Assembly (NCBI RefSeq): GCF_951793255.1
Contig: NZ_OX636706.1
Coordinates: 310,001-374,000 of the forward strand
Direction of reading: 5' to 3'
Length of the DNA: 64,000 nt
From: Desulfovibrio piger
GTDB taxonomy: Bacteria > Desulfobacterota > Desulfovibrionia > Desulfovibrionales > Desulfovibrionaceae
Every line of letters starts with the position of its first letter. Position 1 is the stretch's first letter. The position numbers were made by a program, and so were the translations under genes. The notes under the pieces were generated by a model. That model ran no database searches. It was not told the DNA's origin and worked only from the letters and a program-made list of their open reading frames with translations. Positions 8,459 to 16,600 of the stretch are shown in pieces.

Positions 8459-9283
8459 ATGGAAATCCTGCAAATATCGGACCTGCATCTGCGCGGCGAC
8501 GGCAAGCTCTCCTTCCGCAAGGTGGACACGCCCGCCTGCCTGCGCACGGCGGCGGCCTATCTGCACGCCCTGAACCGCATGCCCGACGCCATCGTCATCA
8601 CCGGCGACCTGGCCGACAGCGGTGACGAGCATGCCTACCACATGCTCTACGAGGCACTCGGCGACCTGCCCGTGCCCATCTACGCCGTGCCCGGCAACCA
8701 TGACCGTCGTGACCGCATGCGTGCCATCCTCAAGGGCTGGGTGCCCGAAGAAAGCCCCGTGCCGCCGCGCGTCTGCCATTGCGTGGACATGGGCGAAGTG
8801 CGCCTGGTCATGCTGGACAGCATGGAGCCCGGTTCCCACAGCGGGCACTGTCCCGAAGCCATGGCCCGCTGGCTGGACGCCTGCCTGCAGGAAGACAGCA
8901 GCCGCCCGGCCCTGGTCTTCATGCATCATCCGCCCTTCATCACGGGCATGGGAGCCATGGACGAACCCTTCGAAGGCGCCGACCTGCTGCGTGACGTGCT
9001 GTCCCGCGCGCCCTGGGCCCGTCTGTGCTGCGGCCACATGCACCGCCCCATCTTCACTGCCTGGGCGCAGGGCCTGGCCCTGACCGTGCCTTCCATCTCC
9101 ATGCAGATCGACCTCGACCTCAGCCCCCAGGGCGGCGACACCTTCCGTATGGAGATGCCCGGCTACATGCTGCACCACTGGGACGGCAGCCACCTCAACA
9201 GCCACGTGTGCCAGATCCCCGCCGATGTGGACTTCTCCGGTCCCCATCCCTTCGCGGATTCCGTCAACCCCGTGGAAGACTGA
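8459..9283 (+). CDS. GpdQ/CpdA-like metallophosphodiesterase
   Basis: This binuclear-metal calcineurin-type phosphodiesterase hydrolyses phosphodiesters; relatives cleave glycerophosphodiesters (GpdQ) or cAMP (CpdA). All metal-ligand motifs are present in order: SDLHL (residues 6-10), GDLADSGD, GNHDRR, MHHPP and GHMH. The C-terminal region after GHMH resembles the GpdQ branch. The 274-residue length is normal for the class. There is no signal peptide, so it acts in the cytosol. The ATG at 8459 is chosen because the metal motif must lie near the N-terminus. Coupling with an uptake carrier suggests import followed by hydrolysis of a phosphodiester, but that is inference. Confidence 0.87.
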   Translation: MEILQISDLHLRGDGKLSFRKVDTPACLRTAAAYLHALNRMPDAIVITGDLADSGDEHAYHMLYEALGDLPVPIYAVPGNHDRRDRMRAILKGWVPEESPVPPRVCHCVDMGEVRLVMLDSMEPGSHSGHCPEAMARWLDACLQEDSSRPALVFMHHPPFITGMGAMDEPFEGADLLRDVLSRAPWARLCCGHMHRPIFTAWAQGLALTVPSISMQIDLDLSPQGGDTFRMEMPGYMLHHWDGSHLNSHVCQIPADVDFSGPHPFADSVNPVED

Positions 9284-9289
9284 TACCAG

Positions 9290-9321
9290 GACGGCAGGCT
9301 CAGGCCTGCCGTCTTCTTTTT
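9290..9321 (+). terminator. Terminator of the MFS-phosphodiesterase operon
   Basis: GACGGCAGGC/GCCTGCCGTC with a 4-base loop is followed by TTCTTTTT, 6 bases after the stop. Confidence 0.85.
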
Positions 9322-9378
9322 CCTTCATGTCCACACAGCGCCGTCCGCACAACTCCGGCGCCGTGCGTCACCTTCAAC

Positions 9379-9409
9379 AGGAGCATCCCCGCCGGATGCT
9401 CCTTTTTTT
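9379..9409 (+). terminator. Second intrinsic terminator
   Basis: AGGAGCATCC/GGATGCTCCT with a 5-base loop precedes a T-run. No gene lies between it and the previous terminator 60 bases upstream, so it may be a back-up or end a small unannotated transcript. Confidence 0.7.
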
Positions 9410-9791
9410 GTCCGCCTCTCCACACCAGCCCGCACGGAGAAGGGAGCGCAGACAGGACAGGCCCGCCAAAAGCGGAAAACGCGCACAAGATCCGTCAACG
9501 CCCAGTTTTCCTGCCCTTGCCTTTCGCACAGGGCCGGGCCCTCTCCTGCGGTTGCACCATATTTTCCCGAAAACGCGCCTGCCGGACCGTCCCTTTCCGG
9601 CTCCCGCCTCCGGGAAGCCCGATCCTTCCGCTCCGGCCCCGCCCCTCCGGCTTGAGGCCGCTGTCGCCCCGTGCTAAAATCAGCTTTTGTCCCTGCCCTG
9701 CCGCAGGGACCGGCGCGCCGGCACGTCCCCGCGCTTCCGCGTCCACCGTGCCGGCCGGTGACGCCGTACAGACTCTGCCAAGGATCATCCC

Positions 9792-10484
9792 GTGAGCGAT
9801 TCTCCTTTTACCCGTCCCGTCATCCGTCCCGATGCCGACATCCTCGCCCGTGTGCCCGGCCTCTGCCTGGGCTGTCTCGTCCATGAAGTGGAGGTCGAAC
9901 CCAGCCGCCCCGACTGTCAGGACTATCTGGACAACGAGCTGGCCCCCCGTCTCGTGGCCCGCATGGAAGGCGAGCCCCTGGCCCAGTGGCCCAACCTGGG
10001 GCCCTCGCGTGCGGGCTGCAAGGCCTGCGGCAAGGACCCCGGCCGCTACCGCATCTCTTCCGAGGCCCTGTACCGCCGCCTCAAGCAGGGCAAGGGACTG
10101 TACGCCATCAACAGCGTGGTGGACGCCAACAACATCGCCTCGCTGGAGACGGGCTTTTCCCTGGGCAGCTACACGCTTGCCAATCTTCGGGGCGACATCA
10201 CCTTCCGCCGCGGCCTGCCGGGCGAGACCTACGAAGGTATCGGCAAGGGCGGCCTCAATCTGGAGAACCTGCCCCTGCTGGCCGATGCGCTGGGCCCCTT
10301 CGGCAGCCCTGTCAGCGATTCCACCCGCGCTCTGGTGGATGAACGGACGCGCGTCTGTCTGACCATCATCTACGGTTTTGACGGAGCGGCCCCCGTGGAA
10401 GAGGCGCTGCGCATCAGCGCCGCCGCCTTCGCCCGCTTCTGCCGCTGCCGTCCCCTGTGCGATCCCTGGTGCGTCCAGGGCTAG
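9792..10484 (+). CDS. B3/B4 tRNA-binding-domain protein
   Basis: This stand-alone protein of the B3/B4 domain type is found inside the phenylalanyl-tRNA synthetase beta chain and in YbfD/COG3382-like proteins; its role is uncertain and may involve clearing mischarged tRNA. The central part (RISSEALYRRLKQGKG, then INSVVDANNIASLETGFSLG near residues 105-130) carries the family pattern. The 230-residue length fits. A GTG start at 9792 is preceded by AAGGAT; no ATG lies in a suitable place. The C-terminus is cysteine-rich (CRCRPLCDPWC), which is unusual for the family and could bind metal. Confidence 0.8.
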   Translation: MSDSPFTRPVIRPDADILARVPGLCLGCLVHEVEVEPSRPDCQDYLDNELAPRLVARMEGEPLAQWPNLGPSRAGCKACGKDPGRYRISSEALYRRLKQGKGLYAINSVVDANNIASLETGFSLGSYTLANLRGDITFRRGLPGETYEGIGKGGLNLENLPLLADALGPFGSPVSDSTRALVDERTRVCLTIIYGFDGAAPVEEALRISAAAFARFCRCRPLCDPWCVQG

Positions 10485-10600
10485 GACATCTCCGGCAGCC
10501 GCAACGGCTCCCAAACGCCGTTTGCCTGCGCCGGACGATTTTACCCTTCTTACCGGAAGGCCCCCGTCACGGGCCGTACCGGCCCCCTCAAGGAGCCCCC

Positions 10601-11965
10601 ATGACCGATCTTTCCTGCTTCAAGGCCTATGACATCCGCGGCAAGGTGCCCGATCCCCTGTCCCCCGAGCTGGCCTTTGCCCTGGGCCGCGCCGTGGCCG
10701 AACATTTTGCCGCCCGGCGCGTCGTCCTCGGCTACGATGCCCGTCTGAGCGGCCCGGTGCTGCACGCCGCGCTGGCCGCGGGCCTGCATCAGGCCGGGGC
10801 CCGGGTCTTCAGCTTGGGCATGTGCGGTACCGAGGAGATCTACGATGCCGCCGCCCGGCAGGACTTCGACGCCGGCATCATGATCACCGGCAGCCACAAC
10901 CCGGCCGACGAGAACGGCTTCAAACTGGTGCTGCGCGGCGCCCGGCCCGTGAGCGGCGATTCCGGTCTGCACGATCTGCGCGACCGCGTGGCGGCCCAGC
11001 TGGCCGCGGGCGTGAACCTGCCTGCGGACGAAGCCCCGGTGACGCCGGTCAGCTTCCGGCAGGAGTACGTCCGCCGCATCCTGGACTACACCGGCGCCGC
11101 CGCGCAAAAGCCCCTCAGGATCGTGGCCGACGCGGGCAACGGCTGTGCCGGTCTGCTGCTCAGGGAGCTGGCCCCGCACCTGCCGCACGAATTCATCTTC
11201 TGCCAGATGGAGCCCGACGGCACCTTCCCCAACGGGGTGCCCAATCCCCTGCTGCCCGAAAAGCGCGCCGCCACGGCCCGGGCCGTGCGCGAACACAAGG
11301 CCGACCTGGGCATCGCCTGGGACGGCGACTTTGACCGCTGCTTCTTCTACGACAACGAAGGCAACTTCATCGAAGGCTACTATCTGGTGGGCCTGCTGGC
11401 TTCCGAGCTGCTGCCCCGCTTCCCCGGTGCCAGGATCATCTACGATACCCGCGTCTACTGGAACACCCGCGAACTCATCCAGGCGGGCGGCGGCATCCCC
11501 GTCATGGGCAAGACGGGCCATGCCTTCATGAAGGAACGCATGCGCGCCGAAGATGCCGTCTATGGCGGCGAGATGAGCGCCCACCACTACTTCCGCGACT
11601 TTGCCTACTGTGATTCCGGCATGCTGCCCTGGCTGCTGGTCATCGCGGCCATGCAGCGCCACGGCAAGCCCCTGGCCGAGCTGGTGCGCGAACGCATGGA
11701 CGCCTGGCCCTGCAGCGGCGAGATCAACCGCCGCGTGGCCGACGCCCCGGCCCTGATGCGCAAGATCCGCGACCACTACGCCCCCGCCGCCACCTATGAA
11801 GACGCCATCGACGGCGTCAACCTGGAGTTCGGCGACTGGCGCTTCAACCTGCGCATGTCCAACACCGAGCCCCTGCTGCGCCTCAACGTGGAGAGCCGTG
11901 CGGACAGGGCCCTGCTGGAAGAAAAGACCGCCGAGCTGCTGGCCCTTATCGACGCCGGTCTGTGA
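10601..11965 (+). CDS. manB: Phosphomannomutase/phosphoglucomutase
   Basis: This alpha-D-phosphohexomutase interconverts mannose-6-P and mannose-1-P (and probably the glucose pair), supplying sugar nucleotides for lipopolysaccharide and exopolysaccharide. Its 454 residues match the family. The catalytic phosphoserine loop TGSHNP is at about residues 97-102, the metal loop GDFDR at about 242-246, the sugar loop GGEMSAHH at about 321-328, and the phosphate loop RMSNTEP near residue 415. AAGGAG before the ATG at 10601 decides the start. The gene stands alone, and a repeat hairpin follows 10 bases after the stop. Confidence 0.94.
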   Translation: MTDLSCFKAYDIRGKVPDPLSPELAFALGRAVAEHFAARRVVLGYDARLSGPVLHAALAAGLHQAGARVFSLGMCGTEEIYDAAARQDFDAGIMITGSHNPADENGFKLVLRGARPVSGDSGLHDLRDRVAAQLAAGVNLPADEAPVTPVSFRQEYVRRILDYTGAAAQKPLRIVADAGNGCAGLLLRELAPHLPHEFIFCQMEPDGTFPNGVPNPLLPEKRAATARAVREHKADLGIAWDGDFDRCFFYDNEGNFIEGYYLVGLLASELLPRFPGARIIYDTRVYWNTRELIQAGGGIPVMGKTGHAFMKERMRAEDAVYGGEMSAHHYFRDFAYCDSGMLPWLLVIAAMQRHGKPLAELVRERMDAWPCSGEINRRVADAPALMRKIRDHYAPAATYEDAIDGVNLEFGDWRFNLRMSNTEPLLRLNVESRADRALLEEKTAELLALIDAGL

Positions 11966-11975
11966 TTTGGGATGG

Positions 11976-12070
11976 GCGAGGGGAGGAGGGGCCCTTTTTG
12001 AAAAAAGGTCTCCCTCCTCCCCTCGCGCTCCCCTCCTCCTGCCAAAAACATTTGCTCTGGTCACCGGCAG
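11976..12070 (-). repeat. Hairpin repeat, copy A
   Basis: A perfect 15-bp outer stem GCGAGGGGAGGAGGG (11976-11990) / CCCTCCTCCCCTCGC (12012-12026) encloses an inner T-run/A-run. On the minus strand it is preceded by a G-rich arm beginning GAGCAAATGTTTTTGGC. It belongs to the family that also includes copies B, C and D, and is the most diverged copy. Directly after the phosphomannomutase stop, it may serve as its terminator. Confidence 0.65.
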
Positions 12071-12284
12071 GACAGAGAAGAAGCGACGGGGAGCACACGG
12101 CTGCCGGTCTCCCGGTGATACGCAAGAGGGTTTTCCCATGTCTGCCGCCGCAATTGCCGCCATGCCGGTCTCCCGGTGATACGGAGAAAATGCCTGCCGG
12201 CCGCTTTCGGCCTGCGTGACGGCACAAAGGGCTGCAACACGATGACAGCGCCTGCGAGGCAGCGACGGAGACCATCGGGTCAGA

Positions 12285-12367
12285 CCCAAAGAAGGTTTTT
12301 TCGGGGTGGGGGAGAGTTTGAGAGGGGGAGGGGCAGTTTTTGCCCCAAAAACGCCCTCCCCCTCTCA
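12285..12367 (+). repeat. Hairpin repeat, copy B
   Basis: AAGGTTTTTTCGGGGTGGGG leads into a hairpin whose arms are TTGAGAGGGGGAGGGG (12318 onward) and CCCTCCCCCTCTCAA (ending 12367), with T-run and A-run at the loop. It has the same architecture as copies C and D. Confidence 0.65.
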
Positions 12368-12407
12368 AGCCCTGTCGAACAGAAAACGAACCACAGGGAA
12401 CCACGTC

Positions 12408-13277
12408 ATGGAAAAAAGCAAACTGGCCGCCGCCATGTTCATCGTGGGCAGCATCGGCCTCTTCGTCCACTACATCCCGCTGCCCCCGGCGGTCATCGCC
12501 TGTGCCCGGGCCGTCATCGGCACCCTCTTCCTGCTGCTGGTGCTGCGCCTGAAAAAAACGCCCCTGCACGGTCAGGCCATCCGCAAGAATGCCCTCTGCC
12601 TCCTGCTCTCCGGCGCGGCCCTGGGCTTCAACTGGATCTTCCTTTTCGAGGCCTTCCGCCATACGGGCATCGCCGTGGCCACGCTCTGCTATTACATGGC
12701 GCCGGTCTTCGTCATCCTGCTCTCGCCCCTGGTGCTCGGCGAACGCCTGACCCGCCGCAAGATCGTCTGCACCCTGCTGGCCGTGCTGGGGGCCGTGTGC
12801 ATCTCCGGCGTGTTCACCGGCAGCCGGCAGGACCCGCGCGGCATCGCCTTCGGGCTGGCGGCCGCCCTGCTCTACTGTTCCCTCATCCTCCTCAACAAGC
12901 GTCTGCGCGGGCTGGATACGCTGGAGACCACCTTCTGCCAGCTCTGCACCGCCGCCCTGGTCATGCTGCCCTATGTGCTGCTGGGCGGACATCTGCACGG
13001 TCTTGCTCCCGCGCCCTCCACGCTCTTCCTGCTGCTGGTGGTGGGCATCGTCCACACGGGCCTGGTCTATATCCTGTTCTTCTCGGCTGTGGGCCGTCTC
13101 CCGGCCCAGACCACGGCCGTACTCAGCTATGTGGATCCCGTCACCGCCATCCTGCTGGCCACCCTCTTCCTGCACCAGCCCTTCGGCCCGGCGGAACTGT
13201 GCGGCACCGTCCTCATCCTGGGCGCCACGCTGGCCAACGAACTGCCGGGGAACAGGACGGCCGAGGCCCAATCCTAA
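12408..13277 (+). CDS. EamA-family (DMT) exporter
   Basis: This inner-membrane drug/metabolite transporter has ten predicted helices in two EamA halves (about residues 5-135 and 145-280). The 289-residue length is typical. Family patterns include ARAVIGTLFLLLVL near residues 30-43 and the second-half AVLSYVDPVTAILLATLFL near 240-258. AGGGA precedes the ATG at 12408; the upstream open frame runs through repeat B and is not coding. Export of amino acids or other small metabolites is the usual role, but the substrate is unknown. Confidence 0.88.
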   Translation: MEKSKLAAAMFIVGSIGLFVHYIPLPPAVIACARAVIGTLFLLLVLRLKKTPLHGQAIRKNALCLLLSGAALGFNWIFLFEAFRHTGIAVATLCYYMAPVFVILLSPLVLGERLTRRKIVCTLLAVLGAVCISGVFTGSRQDPRGIAFGLAAALLYCSLILLNKRLRGLDTLETTFCQLCTAALVMLPYVLLGGHLHGLAPAPSTLFLLLVVGIVHTGLVYILFFSAVGRLPAQTTAVLSYVDPVTAILLATLFLHQPFGPAELCGTVLILGATLANELPGNRTAEAQS

Positions 13278-13566
13278 AGCATGGACGGGTGCCGGGGAAT
13301 GCGTGTGCAGCCCCGGCCAGCGTTCGCGCGAAAGCACAGCGGCCCGACATGCCGGGATGCGGCCGCCTGCCTTGTATCCTGTTGCAGAAAACCGTCTGCC
13401 GCGGGCTGCCCATGCGGAGCGGCCTCGCCGGGGCACCAAAGGCCGTGCCGGATCCTCTCCCTTTTTTGCCGCATCCTGCCCGCCCCCTTTACTCCCGGCG
13501 GGCAGTCCTTATCTGTAGGGTCCCGGCGCGTCGGCGACCGGGTGTTTTCAACCAAGGAGTATCCCC

Positions 13567-14190
13567 ATGCAGGTCCTGCTCATCAACGGCAGTCCCCATC
13601 CCAAGGGCAGCACGGCCACGGCCCTGGCCACTGTGGCCCAGCAACTGGAAAAGGCCGGTATCGAGACCACCACGCTTCACGTGGGCCACAAGGCCATCCG
13701 CGGCTGTATCGCCTGCGGCAAGTGTGCCCGGACCGGCCTGTGCGTCTTCAAGGACGATCCGGTCAACGAATGCGTCGAACGCATGCGTGAGGCCGACGGT
13801 CTGGTGGTGGGCTCGCCCGTCTATTATGCCGGGCCCAATGCCAGCCTGTGCGCCCTGCTGGACCGCATGTTCTACATGAAGTCCGCCCCCTACGCCTTCA
13901 AGCCCGCGGCCGCTGTGGTGAGCTGTCGTCGCGGCGGGGCCAGCGCTTCCTTCGACCGCCTCAACAAGTATTTCACCATCGCCCGCATGCCCGTGGTCTC
14001 CTCCCAGTACTGGAACTCCATCCACGGCAACAATGCGGAAGAAGCCGTGCAGGATGCCGAGGGCCTGCAGATCATGCGTACCCTGGGCGACAACATGGCC
14101 TGGCTGCTGCACTGCATCGAGGCCGGCCGCAAGGCGGGCATCACCCCGCCTGCCGTGGAACCCTGGCAGCCTACCAACTTCATCCGCTAG
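13567..14190 (+). CDS. Iron-sulfur flavoprotein-like NADPH-dependent FMN reductase
   Basis: This is a soluble flavodoxin-fold redox protein. The FMN phosphate loop NGSPHPKGSTATAL is at residues 8-21, and the second flavin loop GSPVYYAGPNASL is near residues 81-93. Between them is a compact cysteine motif C-x2-C-x2-C-x5-C (residues 47-59), the pattern that binds [4Fe-4S] in archaeal and clostridial Isf proteins. It therefore probably carries both FMN and an Fe-S cluster. Length is 207. CAAGGAG precedes the ATG, and the gene stands alone with a strong terminator. The electron partner and substrate are unknown; ferredoxin is likely in this setting. Confidence 0.85.
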   Translation: MQVLLINGSPHPKGSTATALATVAQQLEKAGIETTTLHVGHKAIRGCIACGKCARTGLCVFKDDPVNECVERMREADGLVVGSPVYYAGPNASLCALLDRMFYMKSAPYAFKPAAAVVSCRRGGASASFDRLNKYFTIARMPVVSSQYWNSIHGNNAEEAVQDAEGLQIMRTLGDNMAWLLHCIEAGRKAGITPPAVEPWQPTNFIR

Positions 14191-14260
14191 ACTGGCCGGG
14201 CGACACCCGCACGAGGCATCCGGCGGCACTGCCATGCCCCTGTGCGCCCTGCCCATCAGG

Positions 14261-14299
14261 CCATAAAAAAGAGGCCCTTTGCGGGCCTCTTTTTTATGG
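14261..14299. terminator. Strong symmetrical terminator
   Basis: A perfect 17-bp stem (CCATAAAAAAGAGGCCC / GGGCCTCTTTTTTATGG) has A and T runs on both sides, so it can work on either strand. It ends the flavoprotein gene. Confidence 0.88.
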
Positions 14300-14424
14300 C
14301 AGCCTGAAAGCCGCGCTTTACGCTCGTGCAAGACTCCTTCTGCCGTCCCGTGCTACAAAGGCGGGATCGTCCCTTCCGGGACGCGGACCATCAGCACCAC
14401 ATTTTCGTGGAAGGAGGAAGCAGG

Positions 14425-14742
14425 ATGAACGCATGGCTGCTCCTGATACTGGCAGGACTGTGCGAGATAGGCTGGCCGCTGGGCCTCAAATGGGCGCAAT
14501 CGGGCCTGTGGCGTCTGCCCGGATTCATCATGGCGGGCGTCTGCATGCTCGTCAGCGGCGCCCTGCTCTTCATGGCCCAGAAGCACATCCCCATCGGGAC
14601 GGCCTACGCCGTCTGGACAGGCATAGGCGCGGCCGGTACCTTTCTGGCCGGGGCCCTGCTTTTCGGCGACCCCGTGCAGCCGCTGCGGCTTGCGGGCATC
14701 GCGCTCATCATCGCGGGCGTGGCCCTGCTCAAGCTGGCCTGA
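14425..14742 (+). CDS. SMR-family exporter, SugE/Gdx (guanidinium exporter) type
   Basis: This four-helix small multidrug resistance protein exchanges protons for a small cation. At 105 residues it has the SMR essentials: the membrane glutamate Glu13 in GLCEIGWP and the AYAVWTGIGAAG motif (residues 60-71). The VWTGIGA form and the GWPLGLKW context put it nearer SugE/Gdx than EmrE, which suggests guanidinium export. GAAGGAGG precedes the ATG at 14425. No guanidine riboswitch could be recognised upstream. Confidence 0.88.
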   Translation: MNAWLLLILAGLCEIGWPLGLKWAQSGLWRLPGFIMAGVCMLVSGALLFMAQKHIPIGTAYAVWTGIGAAGTFLAGALLFGDPVQPLRLAGIALIIAGVALLKLA

Positions 14743-14931
14743 GTGTCGGCACATGGAATGGACGGGAAAGGGGCGGACGCCTGAAGGGACCGGCTGTCCG
14801 GCATCGGGAAGAGGCCCCGCCCGGTAAAGGATGCGGCAGGGACAACGGCGGGAACGCCGGAGGGTACGGGCGGCGGCATGGCTCCGGCCCTCTGTCCCAA
14901 GGCCGGAATGCCCTGTCTGCGGGAGGCACAC

Positions 14932-15855
14932 ATGATCATCACCACGGAACGCCTGCACTATCTTTGGGCCGTGGCCGAAACCGGCTCCTTCTCGGCCGCC
15001 GGACGCCGTCTGGGCGTGAGCGGCGCGGCCGTGCAGCAGGTCATCCGGCATTTCGAGCAAGATCTGGACGCGCCCCTGTTCCGGCGCAGCCCGGGCCGCA
15101 GTCCGGTGCTGACCGACCTGGGGCGGCAATTCTACTTCCACGCCCTGGACATCATCCCGCGCCTGGAGGGGCTGGAGAACCTGGCCGCCACACGGGGCCA
15201 GGGGCAGGAAGGGCAGCTGCGCATCGGCCTGCACGGCTTCGTCATGTTCCCGGAGGTGCGGGCCGCGCTGGTGGAACTGCAACAGGCCTTCCCGCTGCTG
15301 GAGATATTCCTGTATGACGGCGAGGATTCCGTCCTGCATTGCGACAAGCTGCGCCAGCTGGACAGCAGCGCCCGCCATACGGTGGACATCCTGCTGGCCC
15401 CGGCGCGCCTGCGCTACGATCACGGCGGCCAGTCGGTCATGGCCGGGCGCATCATCTGGCGCGTGGTGGCCGCTGCCGACCATCCCCTGAGCCGCATCCG
15501 GGGCAGTCTTTCCCTGGACGACCTGTTGCGGCACCGCCAGCTCCTGCCCCTACCGGGCGTCATCAGTTCCGATGCCTTTTACGACAGTTTCCGCCTCAGC
15601 AGCCATCTGGTGCATTACAGCCAGTTCTACCAGTTGCAGGAGATGCTGCTGGCGGGCATGGGCTTTGCGGTCTTCCCGGCCCAGCTGGCCCGCCCTTTTG
15701 TGGAACAGGGGCGCCTCAAGCTGCTGGAACTGGACTTTGACGACGGCATCAGCGCCACCGCGGTGGAGCTGGCCTGGGTCGAGCCCCTGGGCACGGCCGG
15801 TCGCTGGCTGGTGGAACGCCTGCGCGAGCTGCCGCCGGAGGAAGGGGGGCGCTGA
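14932..15855 (+). CDS. LysR-family transcriptional regulator
   Basis: This LysR-type regulator has a winged HTH at residues 1-60 (HYLWAVAETGSFSAAGRRLG, then GVSGAAVQQVIRHFE) and an effector domain to residue 307. GGGAGG before the ATG at 14932 sets the start; the frame is open 54 bases upstream without a site. LysR proteins often control a divergent neighbour, but the upstream gene here is co-directional, so the target is not evident. It converges with crcB, with only 12 bases between the stops. Confidence 0.92.
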   Translation: MIITTERLHYLWAVAETGSFSAAGRRLGVSGAAVQQVIRHFEQDLDAPLFRRSPGRSPVLTDLGRQFYFHALDIIPRLEGLENLAATRGQGQEGQLRIGLHGFVMFPEVRAALVELQQAFPLLEIFLYDGEDSVLHCDKLRQLDSSARHTVDILLAPARLRYDHGGQSVMAGRIIWRVVAAADHPLSRIRGSLSLDDLLRHRQLLPLPGVISSDAFYDSFRLSSHLVHYSQFYQLQEMLLAGMGFAVFPAQLARPFVEQGRLKLLELDFDDGISATAVELAWVEPLGTAGRWLVERLRELPPEEGGR

Positions 15856-15867
15856 ACCGCGCCGGGC

Positions 15868-16254
15868 CTACCAGTGCTTGCCCACGGTCATGCCCAGGAA
15901 AAGGGCCGCGAAGCCCAGGATGGTCTGGGCGCCGATATTGAACAGCAGCAGGGCCAGACGGGTCTGCCCCAGGGCGAAGGAATCGAAGATCAGGGACGAG
16001 AAGGTGGTGAACGACCCCATGAAGCCCACCAGGATGATCAGGCGCACCGTGTCCGAGATGAGCAGGCGCACCGCGGCCAGCTCCCAGATCAGCCCGAACA
16101 GGAAGCAGCCCAGCACGTTGACCACAAAGGTCCCCAGCGGATACTGCCGCCCCACCAGCGTGTTGGCCAGTTCCGAAACACCGTAGCGTGCCAGGGCCCC
16201 CGCCCCGCCCGCCAGAAAAAGAAGGCCGCAATTGCGCAGCGCCGTCACATCCAT
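15868..16254 (-). CDS. crcB: Fluoride exporter CrcB/Fluc
   Basis: This small membrane channel of the Fluc family expels fluoride and works as a dual-topology dimer. The family motifs are GGAGALARY (about residues 17-25), GTFVVNVLGCF (about 42-52) and GFMGSFTTFSS (about 75-85). Three ATGs in a row start the frame. GGAGG touches the first (16260) and is best spaced from the third (16254), so I give 128 residues, though 130 is possible. I looked for a fluoride riboswitch upstream and did not recognise one. Confidence 0.93.
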   Translation of the reverse strand: MDVTALRNCGLLFLAGGAGALARYGVSELANTLVGRQYPLGTFVVNVLGCFLFGLIWELAAVRLLISDTVRLIILVGFMGSFTTFSSLIFDSFALGQTRLALLLFNIGAQTILGFAALFLGMTVGKHW

Positions 16255-16600
16255 CATCATCCTCCATCATGATCGCAGGCCGGTGGGCCGTATCCGACGC
16301 CGCCGCGCCCATCCGCAGCAGGCAGACCTTTGCGGCAACGCGCTGACGTCCGCCGCGTCCCGGGCGCACGTCCCCCGCAGCAAGGCAGCGGCGGCTTAAA
16401 AATGTCAGACGACCGGGCTTTGCAATCCCGCGCTTCTGCTTTAGGGTCAGCTGTGGAGCGATGCCCGGCAACATCCGGTCCCTGCCTGCGATGCCACGCC
16501 CCAACAGAGACGTGGTCCACGCCGCCGCTCCGCTGTCTGCCGCCCCGGCAGGCCATGATCCACATGTTCCCGTACTGAAGCCGTCTGACCGGGAGGTCCC
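16255..16600. other. Divergent intergenic region, crcB to channel gene
   Basis: This 346-base region holds the starts of two divergent genes. It is GC-rich with a short A-run at about 16395-16402. An 82-codon open frame inside lacks a ribosome site and family resemblance. No riboswitch, tRNA or repeat was recognised. Confidence 0.4.

Larger units (their letters stand above)
9284..9791. other. Gene-free region with two terminators
   Basis: Besides the terminator at 9290-9321, a second one lies at 9379-9409. From 9410 to 9791 the sequence is GC-rich with no ribosome-site-backed frame, tRNA or repeat that I can support. It presumably contains the promoter of the next gene near its end. Confidence 0.5.
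11966..12407. other. Gene-free region with two repeat hairpins and a direct repeat
   Basis: This 442-base stretch holds hairpin-repeat copies A and B (listed separately) and a 21-bp exact direct repeat beginning TGCCGGTCTCCC at 12102-12122 and 12163-12183. No coding frame is supported. Confidence 0.6.

Noticed and set aside
14300..14424. Guanidine riboswitch before the SMR pump
   Set aside because: Short hairpins exist (GTCCC/GGGAC near 14370-14383), but none has the conserved loops of the guanidine I, II or III classes.
16261..16450. Fluoride riboswitch before crcB
   Set aside because: The conserved GGNGATGG start and the GCTGATG-type pseudoknot partner were not found on the minus strand.
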